Source: Welwitschia mirabilis
Taxonomy: Eukaryota > Gnetophyta > Gnetopsida > Welwitschiales
Assembly (NCBI GenBank): GCA_051453625.1
Contig: JBOZIK010000001.1
Coordinates: 61,866,048-61,892,414 of the forward strand
DNA: 26,367 nucleotides
Direction of reading: 5' to 3'
Shown here in pieces: positions 10,200 through 20,060 of the stretch. Every line of letters begins with the position of its first letter. The first letter of the stretch is position 1. The translations under genes and the position numbers were made by a program. Below the pieces are notes generated by a model that did not search any database, was not told the DNA's origin, and was given only the letters and a program-made list of their open reading frames with translations.

Positions 10200-11330
10200 C
10201 TCTTGAAAGGATAACACCTTTACATTCCACAAGATCCATGGATAAGGAAGTTAATAACTGAATCGCATAAATTTCCATATAAAGGACATGTTAAATTCAT
10301 TAGAAATTATCATCAACTACAAAAATACTACTTTTAGCCCAAAATGAAAGAAGACCTAAAGAAATACATCTGCAATTGACTTATATGCTAGAAAATCAAG
10401 ATTGATCAACAAAGATCCATAGGAGTTCTTCAACCTTTAGGAGTACCATAGAGGAAATAGGAAGAAAACTCCATGTATTTTATCACTAAACTACCTCTTA
10501 CTAACAAATAACATGATGTAATTTTTATTTGTATAAATAGGTTGACCAAGATAAACCATTTCATTATAGTTTAAAGCTTTAATACATTTGAAAAATTAGC
10601 CCTTCAATATATGTAAGAAGTTTTTAAATGATATCATCCACCTCAAGTCATAATATCTAAACAAAATCCAAAATTTTTATTAAAGTTTTAGCAAAGTTTC
10701 TTCCACTAGTTAGGTACTAAACTCAATTTTAGTACTGCATATCACCCAAAAATAGATGACTAAACCAAAAGAGAAAATCACATACTGGAAGATATTCTAT
10801 GTTGTTACATGGATTAAAATCTCAAATAATGAGAGGACTACCTACATTTGACCAAGTTTGCTTATAATTAGATATTCAAAACCTCCATTCAATGTTCACC
10901 ATTTGAAGTAATGTATGGCAAGAACTATTCCACTCCTATCACATGGTTAGATCCTTCACAGAGATTAAAAAAGACTATACCTTCTAAATTAAAAGTTATA
11001 GAAGATGTAATTATCACAATAAAAATATAATTATAAGATACACAAGATTGATACAAGAAATATTATGATTAGAAACATTAGACCTACACATTCCAAATTG
11101 GCAAGAAAGTATTACTAAGAATCAAGCCAAAAAGAAACTCCGTGAAAATAGGGAATTATAACAAGTTAGTCCCACAATATTATGGTCCATTCAAGATCAT
11201 TGAAAGAATAGGGAATATAGCTTATAAACTATAAATTCCTTTGCAGATGTCTTGAATACATCTAGTTTTCATGTGAGCATGATGAAATCATACCATGAAG
11301 ATAAGAACTAGGACTACACTTTGGACTAGC
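10200..11330 (+). pseudogene. chromovirus integrase, all three DDE residues lost
   Basis: The zinc-binding H2C2 region runs from about 10260 (ESHKFPYKGH) through KYYFWPKMKEDLKKYICNC and CWK. The core starts at MYFITKLP (about 10470). INRLTK has Asn at 10536-10538 in place of the first catalytic Asp; ISKQNPKF has Lys at 10659-10661 in place of the second; TKRENH has Lys at 10767-10769 in place of the catalytic Glu. LHLTKFAYN, SPFEVMYGKN and, near the C-terminus, FHVSMMKSYHED (about 11265-11302) complete the domain. Stops and frame changes are frequent. Confidence 0.9.
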
Positions 11331-11372
11331 AACATATTATGCTTAAATCAACCTGACTTTATTGTTTAACTT

Positions 11373-11461
11373 AAAAAATTCCTAGATACTAAAACTAATC
11401 AATTAAGAAATAAAACTGTAAATGAAGTACTTATCTAATGAACCCATTATAATCAACAAAC
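11373..11461 (+). pseudogene. chromodomain fragment at the end of the chromovirus pol
   Basis: Reading from 11373 gives KKFLDTKTNQLRNKTVNEVL, then I, two stops and THYNQQ up to the N run. This matches the start of a chromodomain (ILD...QLRN....EVLIQW). The two stops lie where Gln (CAA to TAA) and Trp (TGG to TGA) are expected. The C-terminal half (normally ending D-A-T-W-E) would lie in the gap at 11462-11583. Chromodomains of this type guide integration into heterochromatin. Confidence 0.65.
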
Positions 11462-11583
11462 NNNNNNNNNNNNNNNNNNNNNNNNNNNNNNNNNNNNNNN
11501 NNNNNNNNNNNNNNNNNNNNNNNNNNNNNNNNNNNNNNNNNNNNNNNNNNNNNNNNNNNNNNNNNNNNNNNNNNNNNNNNNNN
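11462..11583. other. assembly gap, 122 N
   Basis: The flanks do not repeat each other. The length is not 100, so it may be an estimated size. Open frames drawn across it are artefacts. The 66 bases after it (11584-11649) carry no assignable feature but probably belong to the chromovirus 3' end. Confidence 0.95.
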
Positions 11584-11953
11584 TTAGATGATATAAAAAA
11601 TAATCTGGAGGAGTATGGCTTTACAAACAATGGAAGAAGAGGATAAACTATGGGGATAGAGAACCCTAGAGGGAAGAGTAAATAGATTCTTTAACATTAT
11701 TTGAATAAATTACAATAAAAATTTGCTTGAAATAGATCACTAACAAACACGTGCATAAAAGGAAAAACTAAAAGTATTTAGAAAAATAAAAATAAAAGAA
11801 AGCATAAAAATATTTATCAGATGTATATAAGTTTTATAGTGGTTAGTAAAATTCCCTATTCACTCTTGATGATTAACTTATCACCAATCCTGATCTAGAT
11901 CTTTGTTAACTCTTTCAGGTGTTGCAGGTTTACTTGTAATCTTTACATATGAA

Positions 11954-12120
11954 TTTTTATAGGCTAAGTCTCAATATTTTCAATAGACTTTTGCAAGCTA
12001 AGTCTCAATCTTTCAATGGAATTTTATAGGCTAAGTCTCAATCTTTTAATGGATTTTTTTAGACTAAGCCTCAATCTTTTAATGGATGTTTTTAAGCTAA
12101 GTCTTAATCTTTCATAATGT
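11954..12120. repeat. 33-bp tandem repeat, five copies, in the LTR of element A
   Basis: Each unit contains a GGCTAAGTCTCAATCTTT core followed by CAATGGA and a T-rich start. Units are 33 bp with small changes. It lies on the transcribed side of the TATA box, so it would fall in the R-U5 part or leader. Confidence 0.8.
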
Positions 12121-12479
12121 GTGGTAAAGATGAAAGAATGCCCTAGTGCACTGATATCACTCGTTCTTTGGTATACTTATTTTAATGGAGCTCTTATCCT
12201 ATAGATGATACAACAATAAAAGTACAAGACCTAATCTTTAATGTATAAATACAACAGATGTTGGCTCATCCTTGATCAGCAATGCAGTGCCAAGATGCTA
12301 TAATGAAAATCATAAGTTTTAATTCTTCATAAAGAATCAAAAAGTATTTCTAGTGATTTCTCTCTTGGCTATTTATAATGGAAGGCTTTTAGGATTATTA
12401 CAATTATAAACATGCTTCCAATGGCTATAAATGGCTATAAAATAGATACATAATGGATATAAAAGTTTGTTTCCATTCT

Positions 12480-13030
12480 AACCATTCGACCCCTCAAATG
12501 CTTAATCAATCCTCCTAGTGTTGTGACTTAAATAGGTCACTTGAGAGTGAACTTTTTAGTTACCCCAATTTCTTACGACTTCATGTCTGGCTGATTCCTA
12601 AGGATCCAGTCAACCCCTCATCTGGTCATCCTTATAACTATCTAGTTGCCTGCTTAACCTAATGAAAATCCATTCCAATTTTTTTCATCTGGTCTGATTG
12701 ACCCCTTAGGTATTTGGTTAACCATTTAATGATCAGCTCAGGGATGTTCAGTGCATAGTTCTTAGGTCATATTGATCCCTCATAGGTCCAGTTAATCCCT
12801 TAACAATCTATTTAAGAGTACTTATTCTCAGGTTCTCAGGTTCGATCGACCTCTCATAGGTCTAGTTAACCACTTGACAAGCTATTCAGGGATATCAAGT
12901 TCTCAAATTCATAGGTCTAGTCAATTCCTCAGAAGTCTAGTTTATCCCTCTAAATTTAGTTCAATTCTAAGAGTATAATCCAGGTGTGATCGACCTCTTA
13001 AAAGTCTAGTAGACCCCTCAAAAGAGTAAT
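12480..13030. repeat. cluster of GGTCGACC-derived motifs in the LTR of element A
   Basis: About a dozen copies of a motif of the form (G)GTC(T/A)(A/G)GT-YRAC-CCCTCA recur at irregular spacing. Examples are CAGTCAACCCCTCA (about 12607-12620), GATTGACCCCTTA, CGATCGACCTCTCA (about 12843), TAGTTAACC and GATCGACCTCTTA (about 12988). The centre appears as TCGA, TTGA, TCAA or TTAA, as expected for a palindrome with a CpG that has decayed on either strand. It lies in U3, upstream of the TATA box in element sense. Confidence 0.7.
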
Positions 13031-13180
13031 TGAACTTGATAAGTTTCTAGTGATTAGAATGTGATATTCCTAACTTTAGCATCTGACCTATAAGTGATTA
13101 ATATTTTCTACATAATATACAAAAAATTTGCTTCATAGAAAACATTAGTTTGACATCATTTAGTAAAACATAATCTAACA

Positions 13181-13190
13181 ATCCCTCTTT
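13181..13190 (-). promoter_or_regulatory. polypurine tract of element A
   Basis: The minus strand reads AAAGAGGGAT immediately before the LTR start TGTTAGATTA. This is the expected site for plus-strand DNA priming. It proves that 11650-13180 is the 3' LTR of a minus-strand element. Confidence 0.75.
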
Positions 13191-13749
13191 GACATTGATG
13201 CCATTTATTCCTTAGTTATAAAAATATTAAAATTTTAAGAAAAATTTTCCTCACAAAATTCCTATTAAAATTTGCAAAAATATTAAGCATTTTGATACCA
13301 AATAAAGACATTTTAATAAGTTGTATTTTATGCTAACATTAAAACAATTTAAAGTTTAATTTTTGAGAGTTAAAAAAAACAATATTTATGAGAAGCATCA
13401 TTTTGATCATATAATATTTAACACTTTAATCATTGACAATTTTGAGTTCATTTTAAATATAGGATAAATAATATTTAGATCCTTAATATTTGACATATTA
13501 GAAAATTTAAATTCATATGAATATTTGATTTGCTCTAACAAAAATTTAAAACATAAATATGAGAGTATAAAAACAAGTCCATTTTTATTTTATTAAACTG
13601 AGTAGTATAAAGTAAGAGTACTTATCAAGAGAAAACTACATCTGAAAGCATAAGAAAAATACAACTAATTCTTCCCCTTTTAACATCAATGATAAAAAAG
13701 AGAAAAACACACAAGTAAGAAAGAAAAGACATAAGCATAGAGAAAAGAT
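13191..13749 (-). other. AT-rich 3' untranslated region of element A, with a second PPT-like site
   Basis: No gene is visible. Near 13670-13692 the minus strand carries ATTGATGTTAAAAGGGGAAGAA, close to the sequence around the true PPT (ATCAATGTCAAAGAGGGAT). A comparable site lies just after the env-like ORF of the other Sirevirus-like element (about 21754-21777). Multiple PPT-like copies in this position are a described property of Sireviruses. Confidence 0.5.
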
Positions 13750-14789
13750 CTAATCAGATTCCTCTTCTTCTTTCTCCTCTTTAGATTTTTCTTCAGAATC
13801 TTCTTCCTCTTCTTTATCTATTATTTGTGCTGAGCTAGTGGCTTTTACTGAAGTATTAGCAATGTCATACCTAGTTGCAATGAGGGCTTCCTTCATATGC
13901 CTCGAGTCAATCTGCCTTAGATATGAAATAGTATCATCATAAGATTCTTTCTTGGGAGAGGGTGATTTTAAAGACTTCTTGGAAGGGGTAAAAATATGAA
14001 TATAAGACAATGTTTCATGCCCAATGGATGTCATGGGTTGAAGGGTTTCAAGATTAGGATGAAAAGGCACATGAAAATAATGGCACAGATTAGTAATTAG
14101 CACAAAGTAGGATAAATCCCTAGCCCTTTAATACTCCAACTAAGAGACCATATTTTTCAGTAGGATGGAAAGGGCATCAATGAAATGCTCACTCTCTACC
14201 AAATATATCAAATATACCCTGTATTTGGAGACCTCCTCATCATGACCGTTAAAGGTAAAAAGTTATAAGTAAAGACCAAATGAAGGAAATGATATTTGGA
14301 AATAAAAAAGAAAGTGGAAATGGTATGTTTTTATGAATATGACTTATCACAAATTTCTCTTGTAATTGTTGGATTATCTTTCATGGAGTCACGAAGAGGC
14401 CAAAACCCTTCATTATCTCCTCTAGATAGATCTATCATATTTGAAATAATATTTGTAATGATCCTCATTTGTTTTCTCAAAACTATGATTTTAAGAGTTC
14501 CTGAGTCATGATCATAAGAAGCATTACAGTAAAACATATGGGCAAGAAATGGATATGCTAAACTTGAAAGATTAAGAAAATAACTAAGATCCTGATCTCT
14601 TAGGAGTTAGATCACTTGCCTAAGCTCTCTGAGCTCTGAAGTAATAACAGATCACTCTTGATAGACAGGTTTCTTATTAAACATTTTAGAGAACTTTTCT
14701 ATATCCTCCTTAGACATACCTTGGTAGAAATAAGAGGAATCTCTAACTATATCCTCATTTACTCTTTTCCTCAAGGAATCTTCAGCCAT
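13750..14789 (-). pseudogene. env-like third ORF of element A (putative plant transposon protein domain)
   Basis: A start at 14789 gives MAEDSLRKRVNEDIVRDSSY, then KEDIEKFSKMFNKK. MFYCNASYDHDSGTLK and ISNMIDLSRGDNEGFW (14537-14400) match the F-Y-x-N and I-x-x-L...G blocks of the putative plant transposon protein domain found in Sirevirus third ORFs. Two stops lie in the first part. After a stop at 14331-14333 the frame shifts to 14103-13750, which ends in an acidic tail (EEEEDSEEKSKEEKEEEESD). About 345 codons remain, shorter than the usual 500-650. The function of this protein is unknown; an envelope role is not shown. Confidence 0.65.
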
Positions 14790-15329
14790 TACAATCTCTC
14801 TATAGGAGCTTAAAAACAATAAAATCTAAGAAAAATCATTGGATCTAGAAGTAAAGCTCTAGACCTAAAAGGAAAAACTCTAGATCTGGAAGAGAAATAA
14901 GGCTATAATACAATGAAAATGATTTGGATACATCTTTTTTTATAGATGAGGTCAATTAGGGTAATTTAAAGAAAGAAATTGGATCCATCGATGGTACTTT
15001 GATAATGTAATCTATCAGGTCTGGTCAACCATTCAAAGTTATGGTTGACTCATCGAGATGTGAGTCTACAGTATAGATAAAGGTCCAGACAACTAGGTTT
15101 TCAGGCTAGTCAACCTATCACATATGGTTGACTAAATCATAGATTTAATCAACACCCTATAATTAGCTAGAGAATAGCAAGTTAACCCTCAGTTTATTTC
15201 TATGATTGAGAAAAATATCATAAAATCTAGTTTTATAATAGTATCTTATAGAAAATATTTAGTTCTAATAAAATTTAAAACATTATTTCCTTTTTCAACA
15301 TTATAGTTTACATAATTTAATTAATTATG
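14790..15329 (-). other. non-coding spacer upstream of the env-like ORF, with palindromic motifs
   Basis: No coding sequence is seen. Between 15017 and 15140 at least four copies of the LTR motif recur (GGTCTGGTCAACC, ATGGTTGACTCATC, GCTAGTCAACC, ATGGTTGACTAAAT), alternating between GTCAAC and GTTGAC forms. The pol genes that should lie here are missing. Confidence 0.6.
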
Positions 15330-16200
15330 ACACAACTTTACATAAGCATATATCATATAAACATTGTCTACTTATTTTCTTTAAGGATAATAATGGTTGA
15401 TTTTTCACATAAAATTTCACATTTAAACTTATCAAACACTACTTTATAACCTTTGTTACATATTTGANNNNNNNNNNNNNNNNNNNNNNNNNNNNNNNNN
15501 NNNNNNNNNNNNNNNNNNNNNNNNNNNNNNNNNNNNNNNNNNNNNNNNNNNNNNNNNNNNNNNNNNNCTTATCAAACACTACTTTATAACCTTTGTTACA
15601 TATTTGAACAATACTTAACAAATTATGCTTTAAATTATTTACATATAACACATCATTAATTTTTGATAAATTACCTTTTTCGATGCTTTTGATACCTTTT
15701 ATTTCTACTTTTCCATTATCTCCAAAGGTAATATCTCATCCATTAATATTACTTAAGTGTTAAAAATTTGATTTATCTTTCATAATGTGTCTTGAGCATC
15801 CACTATCAAAGTACCAGCTACTTCCATTTAAGCCTTTGAAAGCTATTTGATTTAAAAGACTTTTAAAGTCATTAGCTTTAACTCACTTAGTCTTATTAGA
15901 CTTAAGTGATACAATACTTTTTGGAACAAATTTAAATAGTAAAGAACTGATTAAATCTGAAGATAACATTAACTTTCTAATATTAAAAAAAAAAAAAGCT
16001 TTGAATGTCCTATTTTTTCATAAAAGTAATAAGTAACTCTAGAAGTAAACTTACTTTACCTATTTACCTATTTTTTCTAACCTTGTAGATTTTCGAATAT
16101 GAAGCCAAAACCTAATTTATTACTAGTAGGTCTCCAAACTTCAAGCATATGTTCTAATTTGGAAGATCCACCAAAAAACTTATTTTAAAAAAATAAAGAT
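15330..16200 (-). pseudogene. element A protease and pre-integrase region, pol truncated after it
   Basis: HMLEVWRPTSNKLGFGF (about 16155-16100) is the GLG(F/Y) segment seen at the end of Sirevirus gag. A degraded zinc knuckle (YYFYEKIGHSKLF, about 16030) follows with two Cys changed to Tyr. FVPKSIVSLKSNKTK leads to SSWYFDSGCSRHIM, the copia protease active site with Asp at 15805-15807 intact. WDITFGDNGK-like and NNLKHNLLSIVQICNKGYK (about 15650-15580) are the pre-integrase domain. Recognisable sequence ends at about 15330 with KENK-TMFI, before any integrase core. The gap at 15468-15567 falls inside but is flanked by the same 40 bp, so little is likely to be missing there. Confidence 0.8.
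15428..15607. other. 100-N gap flanked by an identical 40-bp sequence (probable unmerged overlap)
   Basis: Bases 15428-15467 and 15568-15607 are identical. The N run between them (15468-15567) is exactly 100, the usual placeholder for unknown size. The simplest reading is two contigs that overlap by 40 bp and were not merged. The repeat would then be an artefact. Confidence 0.85.
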
Positions 16201-17490
16201 AAATCTTTTACCTATTATATGAGATTAAAGTTGTCATATTTAAGTAATTTGTATTTTGTTTCTATTTTCTCCTTCTCTTTATTGAGGTATTTTACAACTT
16301 TATTCAAATCATTTATCCTTTTTGCTAATTTTTCACGTTTTTTATATAGTTCTTAACAAGTATCTTCTAACTCATCTTATTCTTTATCAGTTATATCCAA
16401 ATCATTAGGCTCTAATGTACTAGGTAAGTTCTGAAGTGGAGGCATACATTCTATGAAAGATAGTATTCTATCTTTGTCTGATTCTTGATCCAAACTGGTA
16501 TCATCATCCTCATCCTCATTATCCCATGTTACAATAAATAAATAATTTTTTGATTTTCTATGATCTCTTTTGGTGTTTGGTCACTTATTAGCCATACGTT
16601 TAAATCCTTTGCAAGTGTAGCATTAGATTTATTTTCCTTTATATTACTCTTTCCTATATTTTAAGTGTCCTCTTTTTATGCTTCTACTTGGCTTACCTTC
16701 CTTTCTCCTTCTATGCAAGAATTTCTTGAACCTTCTAGCTAGAAGAGCAACTTTATCATCATCTAATTCTTCATCTTACTTCTTAGACTTATATCCTTCC
16801 TGCACATACTTTAAAGCAATACCTTTCTTCTTATCTTTAGTAAATTTTAATTTATAAGTTTATAAATTACCTTGAAGCTCTTTTAGTATCATTGTGTTAA
16901 TGTTTTTGATTTTCTTAATTAATATAACTTTAGGTTTAAATATCTTTGGGAGATATCTTAGTATGTTTCTAACTACTTTTGCTTCATCCACATTTACATA
17001 AATTTTTCATGAAGCTGACAATATTTATAATTCTGAGAAAGAATTCTTGTAATATCTCCTTCTTGTCCATGTGAATATCTTCAAATCTGGAGATGAGCAT
17101 TTATATCTTAGCTCGCTTTATAGTGAGTATTCCTTCATAAGACATCTCAAGAATATCCTAAGCTTCCTTTGCATGATTACAATATACAATATGTTTAAAT
17201 TCATCTACATAAATTATAAAAAATATTGCATTAATAACATGGGCATCTATGGTGGATTTGGTTTTATTAGTGGTAGTCTATTGATCTCTGGATATGGAAA
17301 CTTGAATGGTATTATAATTTACATCTGTTTTTGTCAACATAGACATAGTATAATCTTTATAGATAATCTCTTTAATATCTGCATCTAGAGATCTAAGGAA
17401 TATTCTCATTCTGGCTTTCCAATACGCATAATTTAACCCATCAAATAAGGGTGGATAAATAGTGGAAAAACTATCAAAGGGATTACTCAT
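16200..17490 (-). pseudogene. element A gag (Sirevirus type: DUF4219/UBN2, zinc knuckle, coiled coil)
   Basis: Gag starts at the ATG at 17490 (MSNPFDSFSTIYPPLFDGLN), 53 bp inside the PBS. YWKARMRIFLRSLDADIKEI is the DUF4219/UBN2 opening. EFKHI, KEA-stop-DILEMSYEG, KVVRNILRYLPK, FKPKV and KKGIALK follow in the family order across frameshifts. The zinc knuckle at about 16582-16622 reads CYTCKGFKRMANK-stop-P, with the His changed to Arg and the last Cys lost to a stop. An acidic stretch (DNEDEDDDTSLDQESDKD) and a Lys/Glu-rich coiled coil (about 16400-16230) complete it. Confidence 0.85.
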
Positions 17491-17543
17491 TTTTAGGTTA
17501 TAGTGTCTAGATTGGTTAAAATCTAAAAATGGACTAAATCTTA

Positions 17544-17554
17544 CTCTAATACCA
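17544..17554 (-). promoter_or_regulatory. primer binding site of element A, tRNA-iMet type
   Basis: The minus strand reads TGGTATTAGAG, one C-to-T change from TGGTATCAGAG, the complement of the initiator tRNA-Met 3' end. The LTR follows two bases further on. Confidence 0.8.
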
Positions 17555-17556
17555 AA

Positions 17557-17781
17557 TGTGGGAATCATGAACCCTGGAGCAAAAGTAAATAGGTTTTTTG
17601 AAAATATTCAAATAAACTTACAATAAAATCTTACTTTAAATAAATCACTAACAAACTCATGCTTAAAAAGAAAAACTAAAAGTATTCAGAAAAATGAAAA
17701 TAATAGAAAGTATAACAATACTAATTAGATGCATACAAGTATTATAATGGTTAAATAAACCCCTTACTTCACTCTTGATAA
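17557..17781 (-). repeat. partial 5' LTR of element A, cut by the gap
   Basis: It starts TGTGGGAATCATGAACCC and matches the first 225 bp of the LTRs at 11650 and 18692, including the run with ATCACTAACAAAC and AAAAAGAAAAACTAAAAGTATT. It ends at the N run, inside the segment CACTCTTGATA that continues in the other two copies. Confidence 0.85.
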
Positions 17782-17881
17782 NNNNNNNNNNNNNNNNNNN
17801 NNNNNNNNNNNNNNNNNNNNNNNNNNNNNNNNNNNNNNNNNNNNNNNNNNNNNNNNNNNNNNNNNNNNNNNNNNNNNNNNN
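17782..17881. other. 100-N assembly gap, unknown size
   Basis: The left side is LTR and the right side is gag of a second copy, so a full LTR remainder and possibly most of an element may be missing. The order of the two sides in the scaffold is not proved by the sequence. Confidence 0.9.
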
Positions 17882-18312
17882 GATTATTGTGACTTTATGT
17901 TTAAATCTCTTTGGAAGTTATCTTAGTACTTTTTTGACTACTTTTGCTTCATTGAACCATTCTCCTAGACTTGCCATAGAGTTTACGATGTCTGTAAGTC
18001 TGGAAAAGAACATGTGTAATGTCTTCTTCTCATTTATGTGAATATCTTTAAATCTGGAAATAAGCATTTGTAGCTTAGCTTGCTTTATGGTGAAAGTTTC
18101 TTCATGAGCTACCTCAAGAATATCTGAAGCTTCCTTTGCATGATTAAAATTTACAATATGTTTAAATTCATCTGCACAAATTACACAAAATATTGCATTA
18201 AAAGCATGAAAATCTATGGTATCTTTGGTTTTATCAGTGATAGTCTATTGATCTCTAGATTTAGGAACTTAAATGATGTTAGCATTTACATTGGTTTTTA
18301 TCAACATAGTCA

Positions 18313-18550
18313 TAGTATAACCTTTATAGATAATCTCTTTAATATCCACATCTAAAAATCTAAGGAATATTCTCATTTTGGNNNNNNNNNNNNNNNNNNN
18401 NNNNNNNNNNNNNNNNNNNNNNNNNNNNNNNNNNNNNNNNNNNNNNNNNNNNNNNNNNNNNNNNNNNNNNNNNNNNNNNNNTAGTATAACCTTTATAGAT
18501 AATCTCTTTAATATCCACATCTAGAAATCTAAGGAATATTCTCATTTTGG
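18313..18550. other. 100-N gap flanked by a 69-bp near-identical sequence (probable unmerged overlap)
   Basis: Bases 18313-18381 and 18482-18550 differ at one position only. The N run 18382-18481 is exactly 100. An unmerged contig overlap explains this best. Peptides spanning the N run are artefacts. Confidence 0.85.
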
Positions 18551-18679
18551 CTTTCTAATATACATAATTTGATCCCTTGAACAAAGGTAAATGATTAGTG
18601 TAAAAAACATTAGAGGTATTACTTATTTTCGGGTTCTAGAATCTAGATTAATTAAAATCTAAAAATGGACTCAACTTAT

Positions 18680-18690
18680 CTCTGATACCA
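18680..18690 (-). promoter_or_regulatory. primer binding site of copy B, tRNA-iMet type, unmutated
   Basis: TGGTATCAGAG on the minus strand, directly inside the LTR end at about 18692. It is the only one of the three iMet sites here without a change. Confidence 0.85.
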
Positions 18691-18997
18691 ATTATCAAAA
18701 TCAAGAACCCTATAAGGGAGATGAATAGGTTCTTTAAAATTATTAGAATACATTTACAATAAAAACTTGCTTGTAATAGATCACTAACAAACTTGTGCAT
18801 AAAAAGAAAAACTAAAAGTATTTAGAAAAATTAAAATAATCGAAAGCATAACGATACTAATGAGATGCATGAAAGTTTTATAGTGATTTAGAAAATCCCC
18901 TACTCCACTCTTAATAATCAGCTTATCACCAAGCCTGATCCGAATCTCTGTTAATATTCTAAGTATTATAGGTTCACCTGTAATCTTTACACACAAA

Positions 18998-19130
18998 CTT
19001 TTATAGGCTAAGTCTTAATTTTTTCAATGTACTTTTGTAGGCTAAGTTTCAACCTTTTAATGGACTTTTGCAAGCTAAGTCTCAACCTTTCAATGGACTT
19101 TTGCAGGATAAGTCTTAACCTTACAATGTA
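18998..19130. repeat. 33-bp tandem repeat, four copies, in the LTR of copy B
   Basis: It is the same unit as at 11954-12120 (GGCTAAGTCTCAACCTTT core with CAATGGACTTTTG), with one copy fewer. The change in copy number distinguishes the two LTRs. Confidence 0.8.
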
Positions 19131-19514
19131 TGGTAGTGATGAAAGAATTCCATGGGGCACTGATATCACTCATCCTTTGGTATAATTATTGTAATAGATC
19201 TCTTCTCCTGTAGGTGATATAATAATAAAGTACAAGATTTGACCTTGAATGTACAGATATAAAAAATGTCAGCGCATCCTTAATCAAGAATGTAATGCCA
19301 AGATGTTACAATGAAAATCACAAGTTTTAGTCCTTTAATAAATAGTCAAAAATTCTTTTTAGTGATTTATCTCTTGGCTCTTTATAATGAAAGTATTTTA
19401 GGATTATTATAATTATAAGTGTACTTCCAACAGCTATATACAACTATAAAATGGATACATAACAGATACATAATAAATACATAACAGATATAAAATTTCA
19501 TTTTAGTTTTAGTC

Positions 19515-20060
19515 AGTCAACCCTCAAATGTCCTATTGATCCCTCCTGGTGTCATGACTTAAACAGGTTACCTGAGTTAACTTTTCAGTTGCCCTAATTT
19601 CTTATGGCTCCATGTTCGGTTAACCCCTTAGGGCCTGGTTGACCCCTCATCTAATCGGCCTTATAACTATCTGGTCACCCGCTTGACCTAATAAAAATCC
19701 ATTCCAATTTTTTAAATTAGGTTTAGTTGACCCATCAAGTATCTAGTTGACTCCTTAATGATTAGCTAAGGGATATCAGGTGTATCATGCTCAGGTTCGA
19801 TCGTTCCATCATAGGTACTATCAACCCCTTGACAGGCTATTTAGAAGTATTGGTTCTCAAGTTCTTAGATCTAATTAATTCCTAAAGGTCTAGTCGACCC
19901 CTTGATAATCTGTTTAAGGATATTAGATTTTAAGGTTCATAAGTCTGGTCAACCCCTTGGAAGTTTGGTCAACCCCTTTGAATTCAGTTCAATTTTGAGA
20001 GTATGCTCCAGGTGCGGTCAACTTCTTAAAAGTCTAGTTGATCCTTCAAAAGGATAATTA
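19515..20060. repeat. cluster of GGTCGACC-derived motifs in the LTR of copy B
   Basis: About a dozen copies recur, for example GGTTGACCCCTCA (about 19637), AGTTGACCCATCA, TAGTCGACCCCTTG (about 19891), GGTCAACCCCTTGG (about 19947) and GGTCAACCCCTTTG (about 19967). Both TTGA and TCAA forms are frequent and TCGA is rare. They lie at the same relative place as in the other LTR. Confidence 0.75.

Larger units (their letters stand above)
11650..13180 (-). repeat. 3' LTR of Sirevirus-like element A
   Basis: The low-coordinate end resembles the start of the LTRs at 17557 and 18692 (GAACCC followed by AGTAAATAG or ATGAATAGG). The high-coordinate end TAATCTAACA is followed by the PPT, so the element-sense LTR begins TGTTAGATTA. 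The length of about 1.53 kb agrees with the copy at 18692-20208. Inside are a minus-strand TATA box (about 12369-12384), a 33-bp tandem repeat and a series of GGTCGACC-derived motifs. Confidence 0.8.
11650..17781 (-). mobile_element. Sirevirus-like Ty1/copia element A (gag and env-like ORF, no integrase-RT-RNase H)
   Basis: From high to low coordinates: partial 5' LTR (17557-17781), tRNA-iMet PBS (17544-17554), gag (17490-16200), protease and pre-integrase (16200-15330), non-coding spacer with palindromic motifs, env-like ORF (14789-13750), PPT (13181-13190) and 3' LTR (13180-11650). The part that should encode integrase, RT and RNase H is absent. The element lies inside the chromovirus. Confidence 0.75.
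17882..18690 (-). pseudogene. second Sirevirus-like gag fragment (copy B) with PBS
   Basis: It aligns along its length with 16915-17554 of element A but with many differences, so it is a separate copy rather than a repeat of the same contig. KMRIFLRFLDVDIKEIIYKG corresponds to the DUF4219/UBN2 block. The start codon is ATA at 18626-18624 in place of ATG, and the Trp before KAKMRIFL is a TAG stop. The PBS at 18680-18690 reads TGGTATCAGAG on the minus strand, a perfect tRNA-iMet site. Only the 5' third of gag is present before the gap. Confidence 0.8.

Noticed and set aside
11403-11646. Two open frames on opposite strands across the N run
   Set aside because: More than half of each translation is N. 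The left end of the plus-strand region is better read as chromodomain in another frame.
14296-14511. Plus-strand open frame of 71 codons
   Set aside because: It is the antisense of the env-like ORF of element A, which has clear family motifs on the minus strand.
17071-18355. Plus-strand open frames at 17071-17388 and 18140-18355 resembling each other
   Set aside because: Their similarity comes from the duplicated minus-strand gag sequence underneath; the minus-strand reading has the domain motifs.
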